A stretch of DNA of 64,000 nucleotides from Sulfotelmatobacter sp963788225 (GTDB lineage Bacteria; Acidobacteriota; Terriglobia; Terriglobales; Acidobacteriaceae), in the NCBI GenBank assembly GCA_963788225.1, contig CAWBGI010000002.1, forward strand, positions 806,001 through 870,000, in the 5' to 3' direction. Positions 35,638-44,933 of the stretch are shown here, piece after piece (positions within the stretch are counted from its first letter, which is position 1; the number at the start of each line of letters is the position of its first letter). The position numbers and the translations under genes are program-made. The notes beneath the pieces are model-generated. The model made no database searches, had not been told where the DNA came from, and saw only the letters and a program-made list of their open reading frames with translations.

Positions 35638-37218
35638 TCACTGCAACAGGCCGTAAATGTACAGGCTGTCGTTGGATCCGCTTTTGCTGCCTATGTATAC
35701 GTTTCCATTGGCGATGGAGGGGACGGAGAATCGTATGCCCCTTCCCAGAGTGTCTCGCGTTGCGTTCTGCTGGCTGTTGTACAACTCCACCGAAACCTTT
35801 GAGGCCTTGTAGGCGTGGAGCACGGCAGTGGTTCCGGTGGTGGACGGGGCGTCAACCACCCACACGATGCCGTTCGCCAAACCATTCGCGGAAATGGAGG
35901 GTGTGCCTCCGGCGGCGAGCGTGGTGGGCGACTGTGAGACTGGAGTTGCCGACAGCGCCCCTTTTATCAGGGTGTACCGGTCCAGATAGTCTCCTTGGCC
36001 GGAGTAGTAGACTGCATTGGCGAAATAAGCCGGGCTGCTGTAATAGCCCATGGGCGAACCGTTTATCGTTTGAATCACATTGTTGCTGCCAAGGTTGAAT
36101 TTGCCCATGTTGTCGCGATCAACCAGATAGATCGTGCCCTGCTTATCGGCTCCGGTGATTTCATCGGGGTATGAGCCCGCTTGTTTGGGAAGAATCAGGC
36201 CCGCGCTGGAGCCCAAGTCCAGATCGTCGTCGTCGAGTATTGATTCATTGTCGGGGGCAAAGTAGTCGGTCACTGACAGGGCGCGCGTCATCCTCAGGAA
36301 ACTGTCACCGTAATCTCCGCCACCTGTGTTCTCATCGAACGTGCCGTTGCCGGTTATCAGATAGACGTTGCCGCTGCTATCGGCTGAGAGACCGCCGGCG
36401 CTATGCCAGATACCTCCCTGCGAGCCGTTGGGCGTGTCGTTGAATACGTTCACCCGCGCGAGGGTTTTGGCGTTATAGCTGATGACCCATCCGTGATAGT
36501 TGCCAAGGTCGGCGAACGATGCCCAGGCGATGTAGACCAATCCCTGGGATAACAGGAGGGCGGAGCGTTGATTCTGAAGGACGGGAGTAAAGTCGATCGT
36601 CCCACCCACGCTTCCGGCTCCAGTGCCTGGAACCGATGCTTGAATGACAATCGGGCCGCCGAACTTTTCCGCGCCGGAGGTAATGTCGAGCGCATGGAGG
36701 CGCTGATAATACGTGCTGCCCTCGAGAGTAAAAGCGACGACGTAGAGAGTGTTGCTGGTGGCATCGATCACTGGGGTTCCCGTGATTCCAACCGTCGGAG
36801 AGATTTCGCAGGTGCCCACATCGGCGCAAGGAACCGCGACGACACCAATCCCGGTGAAACTGGTGTGCCAGAGCGGAGTGGTGGGACTGCCACCGGCGTC
36901 AAAGGCATAGACGCTGTCGTTCTCCGTTGCCACGTAAACGACGTTGTGGGTGCCCTGGCCTACGATGCTCACGTTGCCGACATAGAGCGGCTGCGCGAAG
37001 ATGTGCCCGTCTACGGAGAGCTTAAATTTCAAACCAAACTGGGTGGAGTTGACGTTGCTGAGAGTGAGAGTGGTTTCTTTCAAATTCTGGCCGGTGCGGG
37101 AAATGTCATTGTGCCAGGTAAGGACGTTCTGCGCGGTGAGCGCGAGCGGAAGCAGAAGGAATATCGTGGAGAACAGTGTGGAGCGAACAAGACAACCACA
37201 ACTCGTGCTAAGGCGCAT
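35638..37218 (-). CDS. Secreted PQQ-like beta-propeller protein
   Basis: A 526-residue exported protein with a signal peptide ending near ALTAQ. The mature sequence has repeated WD-like blades such as VVYVATENDSVYAFDAGGSP, GTPVIDATSNTLYVVAFT and GNVYLITGNGTFDENTGGGD, typical of PQQ-type eight-bladed propellers. The conserved quinoprotein dehydrogenase active-site residues and disulfide ring were not recognised, so it is probably not a dehydrogenase; it may be an extracellular binding propeller. Several Cys residues lie in CADVGTCE. Confidence 0.75.
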   Translation of the reverse strand: MRLSTSCGCLVRSTLFSTIFLLLPLALTAQNVLTWHNDISRTGQNLKETTLTLSNVNSTQFGLKFKLSVDGHIFAQPLYVGNVSIVGQGTHNVVYVATENDSVYAFDAGGSPTTPLWHTSFTGIGVVAVPCADVGTCEISPTVGITGTPVIDATSNTLYVVAFTLEGSTYYQRLHALDITSGAEKFGGPIVIQASVPGTGAGSVGGTIDFTPVLQNQRSALLLSQGLVYIAWASFADLGNYHGWVISYNAKTLARVNVFNDTPNGSQGGIWHSAGGLSADSSGNVYLITGNGTFDENTGGGDYGDSFLRMTRALSVTDYFAPDNESILDDDDLDLGSSAGLILPKQAGSYPDEITGADKQGTIYLVDRDNMGKFNLGSNNVIQTINGSPMGYYSSPAYFANAVYYSGQGDYLDRYTLIKGALSATPVSQSPTTLAAGGTPSISANGLANGIVWVVDAPSTTGTTAVLHAYKASKVSVELYNSQQNATRDTLGRGIRFSVPSIANGNVYIGSKSGSNDSLYIYGLLQ

Positions 37219-37593
37219 GGCTTCTTCTCCGACTAAAACTGGCGTGGCGAATGTTTACCTAGGCATTGAGCGCAAGGGGAAATTGTGTGCGAGCTTGAAA
37301 GCCGCTCTCAGTGCCCGGTTCGGGGGGAGACTTAACGCAAAAGACGAGAACTCCGGCATGAACTGTACCTCTGAGTAAGGCCGGAGTCAACAACGGAGTT
37401 GAGCTTGGAGCTTTTTGATGGGTGAATGCTGAAATTTGCAACGTTCGTGTGAACGGGTGATACGCAAGATCGTTCATCTTGCGGAGTGCGCGGAGTTAGC
37501 GTAAATTGGGCATGCAGAGCGCTCCACTCCTCTTTCTTCCCCCACAGGAGAACGATTTCTAATCCCAGTTTTGACACCGCCAGGGGGATTCAG
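37219..37593. other. Gene-free divergent region
   Basis: About 375 bp between the divergent propeller gene and the secreted phosphoesterase gene. It holds no gene I can support. Both promoters should lie here but none was recognised. The region is less GC-rich near 37400-37450, and AGGAG precedes position 37550. Confidence 0.35.
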
Positions 37594-39114
37594 ATGAGAC
37601 ATATTTCCAGGTTGCAGTTGGCTCTTGTGGCCGGGCTCGCTGCCACCGCAGCCTGCGCGCAAATTTCGTATCCCACTCCAATTAAACATGTCATCTTGAT
37701 TGACCAGGAAAACCGGACGGTCGACAACCTGTTCGGGAGCAATTCGCCGAGCAACCAGTATTATCTGCCCGGCTTGGTCGTGTCGACGACAGGGCAGGCT
37801 TATACGATCAAGAACGGGAAGAAGACTGTGTTCACGGTCAACGCGGTCTCGCTTCCGCTGGCATCGACGCTGGGGAGCAAAGGCAGTATCAACGCCGATG
37901 ATTACGATCCCAACCACTCGCACACTGCATGGGGATCAGCGTGTGACGCGCCGGTGATCACGGACCCGAGCACGGCTTGCGCCTTGGACGGATTTAACCA
38001 GCCGGCGGTTACGTGTTTGGCCGGAGCTACGGGATGCCCGGGACCCGCCTATCCCACATATGCTTATGTTCAGTATTCGGACGTGGCGCCGTATTTTCAA
38101 ATCGCTTCGCAATACGGCTATGCCAACTACATGTTCCAGACGAATCAGGGGCCGAGCTTTCCGGCGCACCAGTTTATTTTTGGAGGGACGTCACAGCCGG
38201 GGAACGGCACGGAGCCGACCTGGTTCGTTGCAGAAAATGCTGCCCACACCGTCAATGCCACGAATGGTTGCATCGCCACTGCTGCCGCGACGGTGACATT
38301 GGTGAATCCGGCCACGCAGGATGAGAAAACAAAAATGTACCCCTGCTTCAATCACGAGACCATGGCGGATGTTTTCGCCGCTGCGAAGCCGCAAATCACA
38401 TGGAGATATTACACGCCCGGGCAGGGCTACTTGTGGTCGGCGCCTGACGCGATTCAAGCCATCTGCACCAACGTGAATGGTAAATGCACCGGGCCGTACT
38501 GGACCAAAGGCGACTCGAACGGATACGTCGACGTGAACCCGGCGGACGCGCTGAGCGATATTGAAAATTGCAAACTGAAAAATGTGAGCTGGGTCATTCC
38601 CACCGCGCTTGAGTCCGATCACGCCACACAGACGGATGGGTCCGGACCATCGTGGGTAGCTGCCATCGTAAACGCGGTCGGCAATCAACCCAAATGCAAG
38701 AACGGAGACACGTACTGGGACTCTACAGTGATCTTAATCACGTGGGACGATTGGGGAGGCTGGTACGACCACGTGGTACCGCCGGCACTGTCTTCGAAGG
38801 CGCCCGCGAATGCGTCTTCTTATGTGTATGGGTTCCGCGTGCCGTTGCTGGTGGTGTCTGCGTATACTCCGGCGGGGACAGTCAGCAATGTGGCGGGGCT
38901 TGATTTCGGGGCCATGCTCAAGTTCATCGAAGAGATTTTCAACGTGGGATACATTTCCCCGGGCGATTACGCCGACTCTTACGCCAACGACGATCTGGGA
39001 GAGTTTTTCGAGTTCAACAAACCGCCGCGCAGTTTCCAGAGCATTGCGGCGCCGATCAAGAAGGAAGTTTTCCTCGATCCTAAGCGGCCGATCGGGCCGC
39101 CGGACAATGATTGA
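37594..39114 (+). CDS. Secreted phosphoesterase, phospholipase C-like
   Basis: A 506-residue secreted phosphoesterase of the same superfamily as 14184-15656. A signal peptide ends near AACAQ. The metal-site motif is KHVILIDQENRTVDNLFG, with Glu-Asn-Arg and Asp; the second is TWDDWGGWYDHVVPP. The conserved His follows in that motif. Six or more cysteines in the middle (e.g. CNTLACALDG) suggest disulfides in the exported form. The start at 37594 has GGGGGATTCAG nearby. The protein likely acts on phospholipids or other phosphodiesters in the periplasm. Confidence 0.88.
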   Translation: MRHISRLQLALVAGLAATAACAQISYPTPIKHVILIDQENRTVDNLFGSNSPSNQYYLPGLVVSTTGQAYTIKNGKKTVFTVNAVSLPLASTLGSKGSINADDYDPNHSHTAWGSACDAPVITDPSTACALDGFNQPAVTCLAGATGCPGPAYPTYAYVQYSDVAPYFQIASQYGYANYMFQTNQGPSFPAHQFIFGGTSQPGNGTEPTWFVAENAAHTVNATNGCIATAAATVTLVNPATQDEKTKMYPCFNHETMADVFAAAKPQITWRYYTPGQGYLWSAPDAIQAICTNVNGKCTGPYWTKGDSNGYVDVNPADALSDIENCKLKNVSWVIPTALESDHATQTDGSGPSWVAAIVNAVGNQPKCKNGDTYWDSTVILITWDDWGGWYDHVVPPALSSKAPANASSYVYGFRVPLLVVSAYTPAGTVSNVAGLDFGAMLKFIEEIFNVGYISPGDYADSYANDDLGEFFEFNKPPRSFQSIAAPIKKEVFLDPKRPIGPPDND

Positions 39115-39152
39115 CGAGTCAGGGACCGCACGGGGCGCGGTCGGCGAGGGAA

Positions 39153-39545
39153 TTAGGGGCAGGTGAGCTGGGCGGCGCCGAACGGTTGCAGCTGATATCC
39201 CTGATTGATGCCGGGGCGGGAAGCAGGTTGTCCCGCGAGGACAGTTACGGTTCCGGAAAAGCCCGAGGCGCACTGGGCCAATCCGGCGGTTACCTCCGCG
39301 AACGCGGCCGTGTCAGCTGAGCAGAGGCCGGTGCTCGAGCCGATACACCAATTCGTGGTGCCGGTGATGTTGGCGCTGGTAGGCATGGTGTTGTAAGTGC
39401 CCATGGCGGTGAACTGCGCCTGGGAACTGGTGGCGGTAGCGGGAGTTACGGTGACGGACTGGAGTGGATGATTGTTGCCGCCGCAGGCCAGTAGGGCTGA
39501 CATTGCGAGGAGAATGCAAACGAAAAACGCTGGCCGAGGTCTCAT
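39153..39545 (-). CDS. Small lipoprotein
   Basis: A 130-residue exported lipoprotein. The signal peptide ends in the lipobox LLAC (C21). The mature part starts GGNNHPLQSVTVTPATATSS, which looks like the first strand of a bacterial Ig-like (Big2) domain, and continues QFTAMGTYN. Its start is the ATG at 39545, with GAGGAG upstream. It is similar in style to the lipoprotein at 58011-58661. No catalytic role is visible. Confidence 0.8.
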   Translation of the reverse strand: MRPRPAFFVCILLAMSALLACGGNNHPLQSVTVTPATATSSQAQFTAMGTYNTMPTSANITGTTNWCIGSSTGLCSADTAAFAEVTAGLAQCASGFSGTVTVLAGQPASRPGINQGYQLQPFGAAQLTCP

Positions 39546-39575
39546 GGAATCTCCTCAGTGGGCCTTGAGAGAAAC

Positions 39576-39650
<75 letters not shown>

Positions 39651-39792
39651 TCAGCGAGTTTGATTATAAATGAGGGGTTGGAGCGGGGCAATGATTAGGC
39701 GGTGGCCGGCAGTGACTCAGGCTGGCGGAGTCTGGGAAGAGGGCGCGCCTCGCTTCGCCCGTCCCCACATGGGCCCCGTCCTCACTTGAGCA

Positions 39793-40494
39793 TCAGTGAA
39801 CGGACCATTGCGGATCTTCTTCTGGTTTTACGATGTGGCCGTCGCGCATGTGGATGATGCGATCGCCGTATTTGGCGGCTTCCGGGTTGTGGGTGATCAT
39901 CAGGACCGTTTGACCCAACTCCTGATTCGATTGGCGCAACATCTTCAGAACTATGTTGGAGTTTTCGGTGTCGAGATTGCCGGTGGGTTCGTCGGCCAAA
40001 ACCACTGCCGGCTGATTGATCAGGGCTCGAGCCAGGGCTACACGCTGTTGCTCGCCGCCGGAGAGTTCGGAGGGGCGATGGTTGAGGCGCTTGGTTAGTC
40101 CCAAGAGATCGCAGATGCGAGCGAAGAAAGCGGGATCGCCGCCGTTCTTGCCGGCGATTTCCTGCGCGATGGCGATGTTGGAGCGAGCATCGAGCGTGGG
40201 CAGCAGGTTGAACTTTTGAAATACGAAGCCGATCTTGCGCTTGCGCATTTTGGTGCGCTCGGCATCGGAGAGTGTGGCGAAGTCGTCGCCATCGAGAATT
40301 ACTTTGCCGGAGTCGGCGCGGGTTAAGCCGCCCAGCATGTAGAAGAGTGTGGATTTTCCGCTGCCGGAGGGGCCGACAACCGTGACGAATTCTCCTTTTT
40401 GCACGCTGAAGGAGATACCACGGAGCGCGGGGACGTCGATTTTTCCTACGCGGTAAGTTTTATGTAAGTCAATCGCTTCGATGAATGCCGGCAT
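39793..40494 (-). CDS. ABC transporter ATP-binding protein, LolD/MacB type
   Basis: A 233-residue nucleotide-binding subunit with Walker A GPSGSGKST, Q loop, signature LSGGEQQRVALARAL and Walker B VVLADEPTGNLD, plus switch His in MITHNPEAA. The sequence, including the AIDLHKTYRVGKIDVPALRG start, fits the MacB/LolD/FtsE-like group, which works with FtsX-type permeases. No permease is adjacent: the next genes are a tRNA and a receiver protein. The partner is elsewhere or the gene is used with several permeases. The surrounding DNA carries repeat elements on both sides. Confidence 0.92.
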   Translation of the reverse strand: MPAFIEAIDLHKTYRVGKIDVPALRGISFSVQKGEFVTVVGPSGSGKSTLFYMLGGLTRADSGKVILDGDDFATLSDAERTKMRKRKIGFVFQKFNLLPTLDARSNIAIAQEIAGKNGGDPAFFARICDLLGLTKRLNHRPSELSGGEQQRVALARALINQPAVVLADEPTGNLDTENSNIVLKMLRQSNQELGQTVLMITHNPEAAKYGDRIIHMRDGHIVKPEEDPQWSVH

Positions 40495-40611
40495 GCGTGA
40501 TTCGAGTTTACACGATGGGTGAGGGTTGGTTTTAGCCGCAAAGGCGTAATCGCGGAGGCGCGGAGAACGGCCGCGGACTGCGCGGAGCAGGCGGGCTCAC
40601 TTCGCTCCGCG

Positions 40612-40633
40612 GGACGGGCGAATGCGCCCGTCC
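40612..40633. repeat. GGACGGGCG-AATG-CGCCCGTCC hairpin repeat
   Basis: A perfect 9-bp stem with AATG loop. It differs from the hairpin within nrdJ (20480-20501) by one pair (A-T to G-C) with both arms changed, which is compensatory. It is followed by CCCACATG as in several other copies. Confidence 0.75.
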
Positions 40634-40646
40634 CCACATGGACATT

Positions 40647-41069
40647 TCAAGCCGCGCCTTGGCGGGGCGAGAATTGTGGGGAGCGCTCATGCATTCGTTT
40701 GGGGCCGCGCTTGCGAACCAGCAGCAGACGGATTCTTTCGAGCAGATCTGCGGGCGCGTACATTCCTCGCGCGAGGAAGACGTCGGCTTGCGATTCGTGA
40801 TCGTAAACGCGGACCTTGCTTGAAATCAGAATGGCCGGAGTGTGAGGCGAGAGATTCTTGATGGCGGCGATCAGTTGCGGGCCATCGAGCCCGGGCATGG
40901 CCATGTCAGTGACCACTAGATCGACGCCGCCCTGCTTGAAGCGCTCCAGCGCTTCTTCGCCGCGGGAGTAGCTGGCCACGCGGTAGCCGCGGGTTTCCAG
41001 CATGATCTTACGATAGGAGAGAGATTGTTCGTTGTCGTCAACACAAAGAATCGTGCGCTTTGGTTTCAT
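40647..41069 (-). CDS. Stand-alone receiver-domain protein
   Basis: A 140-residue protein that is one response-regulator receiver domain with a short basic tail and no output domain. The acidic pair D11-D12 and the phosphoacceptor D55 (LVVTDMAMPG) are present. The usual C-terminal Lys-Pro is replaced: the strand reads FLARGMYAPADLLERI, so the conserved Lys appears as Arg or is absent. Phosphorylation may be altered or the protein may act as a phosphate sink or protein-binding switch. No kinase is adjacent. Confidence 0.85.
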   Translation of the reverse strand: MKPKRTILCVDDNEQSLSYRKIMLETRGYRVASYSRGEEALERFKQGGVDLVVTDMAMPGLDGPQLIAAIKNLSPHTPAILISSKVRVYDHESQADVFLARGMYAPADLLERIRLLLVRKRGPKRMHERSPQFSPRQGAA

Positions 41070-41278
41070 CCACCGCCTGGAATCCGCCGGCTGCCGGCAG
41101 GCCAGGTGCCGGAACTCGCGCGGAAGTTTTCTCTGTTCGCGAAGAATAGAATAGCGAATGCATCCTATCGGTAAGCGGTCACGCTGTAAAGTAGCGCGGA
41201 AGCAAATGGCAGGTTTTAGCTATTGACTTTTTGGGGAGGCACGAAAGACGCGATTCTGCGGCGCTTGCAGATGGCCCG

Positions 41279-42187
41279 TTAGAGGTAGATTTCGCCGCGC
41301 ATGATTTCCACCGAGTTGCCGCCGACGCGAACGTTTACTACGCGGTTATCGCTGCTCTTGCCATCGAAAGAAGCGCGCACGAAAATCCGGCTCGGGCGTT
41401 TCATTTCGATGCCTTGTTCGATGAGTACGCGCTCGTCGGGCTTGGCCACGCCGTGGGCGACCATCCATGCCGCCGCGCAACCTGCGGCGGAGCCGGTGGC
41501 CGGGTCCTCGCCGTTGTAGAAGAGCATGCGGGCGTGGAGGCGGGCTTCGCGATCGATGGTCTCGCGGGTCACGAAGTAAAAAAACTTTCCTGAGCTCTTG
41601 GCGAGGTACTCGGAGGCGCGGCTCAAGTCGATGCGCGAGAAGTTTTGCATCACCGCCAGCGACTTCAGCGGAGCCACGGTGAAGGGAACTCCGGTGGAAA
41701 CAGTTTGAATGGGCAGCGAGTCGTCGAAGTCTTGCGCGGCTAGTCCAGTTGCGCGGGCGACCGCTTCGCGATCATGCTGTATGCCGAAGGTTGGGTCAAT
41801 CTGCGTCATCTCGCCGAAGGCAGGCTGGCCGATCGAGTCTTCAAAATGGACCGGCACTTTGCCGACATTCAATTCAAGCGTGATGTTGTTCGCGCCGCTT
41901 TGGCCGCGCAAGGCGAATGCCGTGCCCAGCGTGGGATGGCCCGCGAAGGGTAGCTCTTCCTGCACCGTGAAGATGCGCACGCGAACACCGCGCTCGCGCT
42001 CGGTGGCGGCGTCGCGCGGCAGGATGAATGTGGTCTCGGAGAGATTCATCTCCTTGGCGATCGACTGCATCTCTGCGTCGGTTAGGCCGCGGCCGTCGAG
42101 GATTACGGCGAGAGAGTTGCCTTCGAGCGGACGCGAAGAGAATACGTCCCATTGCGTCATTGACAGGCGACGTGGTGATTGGGGCAT
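41279..42187 (-). CDS. PhzF-family isomerase-like protein
   Basis: A 302-residue protein of the PhzF superfamily (phenazine biosynthesis, epimerase-like). The N-terminal DVFSSRPLEGNSLAVILDG, PFAGHPTLGTAFAL and the C-terminal TGSAAGCAAAW are the expected signatures; the catalytic Glu lies in NLSETTFI. The ATG at 42187 is chosen for its GGAG; an internal start at 42160 remains possible. No other phenazine gene is near. The biochemical role in most members, including this one, is unknown. Confidence 0.88.
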   Translation of the reverse strand: MPQSPRRLSMTQWDVFSSRPLEGNSLAVILDGRGLTDAEMQSIAKEMNLSETTFILPRDAATERERGVRVRIFTVQEELPFAGHPTLGTAFALRGQSGANNITLELNVGKVPVHFEDSIGQPAFGEMTQIDPTFGIQHDREAVARATGLAAQDFDDSLPIQTVSTGVPFTVAPLKSLAVMQNFSRIDLSRASEYLAKSSGKFFYFVTRETIDREARLHARMLFYNGEDPATGSAAGCAAAWMVAHGVAKPDERVLIEQGIEMKRPSRIFVRASFDGKSSDNRVVNVRVGGNSVEIMRGEIYL

Positions 42188-42298
42188 GAATTGACTCCAG
42201 GAAGAGCGCACCGCAGAGGCTAAAGCCCGCATCTTGACTGGCTCGGGACGGCACGGCTGAAGCCGTGCCCTTCCCGGCCTATTTCGCGACGACAGTTT

Positions 42299-43180
42299 TT
42301 ACGCGGCTGTCTTTTTCTGGTGCGTGGAGCTTGCATCCACCGCGGCGTCTTTGCCCAGGAAGTTCAGCAGCGCGCTATTCACTTCGTCGGCATGCGTCCA
42401 GGTTATGCAGTGCGGCCCGTCTTTTATCACCACGAGGCTGGCTCCTTTGATCAGCTTGGCCGTTCGCTCTCCCGAGGCTGTGATGGGCAGGATGCGATCG
42501 GCGTCGCCCTGGATGACCAGCGTGGGCACGTCGATTTTGCTGACGTCGTTGCGGAAATCCTCATGCCAGGTTGGAACGCAGGCGAGGCTGGCGGTGGCCG
42601 AAGCTCCGGCAGCCACGTTCCAACTGGCCTGCACAACTTGTTCGCTCACGCGCTTGCCTAGAAAAACGTCCGTGTTGTAGAAGTTCTTGAAAAAGTCAGT
42701 GAAGAACGCGTAGCGGTCTGCGGCGACGGCTTTCTCGATGCCTTCGAAGACGCTGGCGTCTACACCTTCGGGATTCTCGGGCGTCTTCAGCAGAAATGGC
42801 GGGACGCCGGAAATGATTACAGCCTTGCTCACTCCCTTCGATCCATATTTGCCGAGGTAACGCGCTACCTCGCCGCCGCCCATCGAGAAACCAGCGAGTG
42901 AGAAGTCACGCAGTTTGAGTTTGGTCACGAGGTTGTGCAGATCCTCGGCGAAGGTGTCGTAGTTGTAGCCGGCGGTGGGCTGGCTGGATTTGCCGAAGCC
43001 GCGGCGGTCGTAAGTGATGACGCGGTGGCCTGCGCCCAAAAGAACTGGCAGTTGCTTCTCCCAGGATGCGCCGCTTAGAGGATATCCGTGAATCAGGACG
43101 ATGGGCTTGCCGGCGCCGTGGTCCTCGTAGTAGAGATCGATGTTGACGGAGTTTTCTTTTCCGACGGTAACGTAGGGCAT
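42299..43180 (-). CDS. Alpha/beta hydrolase, chloroperoxidase-like
   Basis: A 293-residue cytoplasmic alpha/beta hydrolase similar to non-haem chloroperoxidases/arylesterases. Visible are the oxyanion HGYPLSG, YDRRGFGKSS, nucleophile GFSMGGGEV, catalytic Asp in GDADRILP and His in KDGPHCITWTH. Length and motif spacing are usual. The start at 43180 is the first Met of the fold (MPYVTVG). Natural substrate is unknown. The IS256-type element lies 217 bp upstream of its start. Confidence 0.88.
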   Translation of the reverse strand: MPYVTVGKENSVNIDLYYEDHGAGKPIVLIHGYPLSGASWEKQLPVLLGAGHRVITYDRRGFGKSSQPTAGYNYDTFAEDLHNLVTKLKLRDFSLAGFSMGGGEVARYLGKYGSKGVSKAVIISGVPPFLLKTPENPEGVDASVFEGIEKAVAADRYAFFTDFFKNFYNTDVFLGKRVSEQVVQASWNVAAGASATASLACVPTWHEDFRNDVSKIDVPTLVIQGDADRILPITASGERTAKLIKGASLVVIKDGPHCITWTHADEVNSALLNFLGKDAAVDASSTHQKKTAA

Positions 43181-43396
43181 TGGCTTCTCCTTTTTCTCGT
43201 TTCGTGCGGTTGAGGTTCAGGTTGATATGGAGGTTTGCAAGAACAGCTCTAAAAGTTAGAGGATGCTGGGGGCTGCTTTTGCGATGCAGGAAAACTTTGG
43301 TGACGGCTCTGCTGGCAGTAGATGGCATCCTAAATCTTCAACCACAGAGGGCACGGGGTTACATAGGGTAGATCGAAGCGGTGACGTAACTTTGAT

Positions 43397-44658
43397 TGTG
43401 TAAAAAGCGAGAGGGTGTAAGTTGGCTTTGGCCTAGCAAGCTAAAGCCTTTCCGAAAGGAGACCTACACCCATGGCGAAGATAATCCCAATCACGGAGCA
43501 TTACCAACATTTTCTGGCGGAGATGAAAGAGAGTTTCTGGGGCGATGTGTACGGCGAGACGAAACGGCTGTGGAAAGAGCGTTTGGAGGCGGATTCGCGG
43601 CGGGAGCGGGACCGGTATGCGGTGCGCGAAGTGTATCAGCGGCGGAGCAGCCGGCGGCAGCCCTATCGCAATGGCTACTACGAACGGGATTTCGTGACTC
43701 GGTTGGGGACGATCCGGCTGCGGGTGGCGCGCACCCGCGGGAAGAGTTTTCTGCCGCGTGGGCTAGAACCTTTTCAGCGGCGCGCCGAAGATGTGTCGAT
43801 GCTGATTCGGGAGGCGTTTCTGCGCGGCCTCTCGACGCGGCAAGTGGGGCGGGTGGTGGCCACGGTGAGCGAAGAAGTGGTGAGCCCGCAGACGGTGTCG
43901 AAGCTGACGCGGGATCTGGACGAGGTGGTGCGCCAGTTTCACCAGGCGCGGTTAGAAGACAACTACGCGTATCTGTTTTTGGACGGAGTGAGCTTGCGGG
44001 TGCGGCGTCCGGCGGGGCGCAAGCGGGTGCAGATGCTGGTGGCCTACGGAGTGCGGCGCGACGGCACGCGCCATCTGCTGGCGTTCTTGCGGAGTCAGGG
44101 CGAAAGCCAGGCGGACTGGGAAGGGCTGCTGCAGGATATGTATCGGCGCGGACTGGAGGGCAAGGCGCTGGGTCTGATCGTCACCGACGGCTGCGCCGGC
44201 CTGGCGGCGGCGATTCGCACGGTGTATCCGCGCGTGCGGCATCAGCGTTGCTGGGCGCACAAGATGCGCAACATTTTGGAGAAAGTGAAGAAGGCCGATT
44301 TCGACGCGGTGAAGCAGGACGCACAAGCCATCTACCAAGCCGAAAGCCGCGCCCATGCCGAGGCCGCTTTTCGCGCCTTCCGCGCCCGCTGGCGGGGAAA
44401 CTACGGTCCCATGGTGCGCCAACTGGAGCGCGATCTGCCGGGCTGCTTTCGGTGTTCGCTTTCCCCGCGCACCTGCGTAAGAAGCTGCGCACCACTAACG
44501 TGATTGAACGCTGCTTCGTGGAAGTGCGCCGCCGCACCCGGCCCATGGTTTGTTTTGTGAATGTAGCTAGTGTCGACCGCATCCTCTACTCCATCTTCCA
44601 GAGATTCAACCTGGAATGGAAAACCCGCACCCTCAACCTATTTACACAGGCAGCTTGA
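43397..44658 (+). mobile_element. IS256-family insertion sequence, damaged
   Basis: Matching ends TGTGTAAA (43397-43404) and its inverse TTTACACA (44641-44648) frame a transposase reading. Extended inverted repeats are imperfect, and no clear target duplication was found at these exact borders, so the true ends are uncertain by a few bases. The transposase occupies most of the element and has a frameshift, so the copy is probably no longer self-mobile. Confidence 0.75.
43472..44658 (+). pseudogene. IS256-family transposase, frameshifted near its C-terminus
   Basis: A mutator-type DDE transposase. From the ATG at 43472 (GGAGACC upstream) the first 343 residues run in one frame: EMKESFWGDV, FVTRLGTIRLRVARTRG, LFLDGVSLRV (first Asp), IVTDGCAG (second Asp). 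The frame stops at 44503. The family sequence continues in the next frame: LLSVFAFPAHLRKKLRTTNV then IERCFVEVRRRTRPM (third acidic residue) and IFQRFNLEW. One base appears missing at about 44441 where GCCGGGCTG should read GCCG-GAG-CTG. Most likely a disabling deletion or a sequencing error rather than programmed frameshifting, which is not typical of IS256. Confidence 0.85.
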
Positions 44659-44800
44659 CATCACCGATCGAAGCATCGCGGTTGACAGCGTTGGTGCAGA
44701 ATTCTATCCTAACTTGGTGTCTTGCCCCTCCAACGTCTGCGCCCCTTGTTGTTGCATGGGTTCGCCGCCGCGCGGGTAGGGAGCGACTCTGGATTTTCTT

Positions 44801-44835
44801 CCCACCCACCCGGCGACTGGGTGGGATTCGTTTTT
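44801..44835. terminator. Terminator-like hairpin
   Basis: CCCACCC (44801-44807) and GGGTGGG (44819-44825) form a 7-bp stem with an 11-base loop, followed by ATTCGTTTTT. It lies downstream of the IS256-type element and 100 bp before the peroxiredoxin gene. The T tract begins a few bases after the stem, so efficiency may be moderate. Confidence 0.45.
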
Positions 44836-44933
44836 ATGCGACCTTTAAGCAGGATTAACAGACTCGGCCAGCGAGGTTTTGCCACTTCGAGCGAATTAAA
44901 ATTAACGAAATCGATTTCAACAAGGAGAAAACT

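Noticed and set aside
44430..44450. Programmed frameshift in the IS256 transposase
   Set aside because: No slippery heptamer is present and the family normally uses one frame.
43380..44670. Target-site duplication of the IS256-type element
   Set aside because: The 8 bases outside the TGTGTAAA ends do not match each other.
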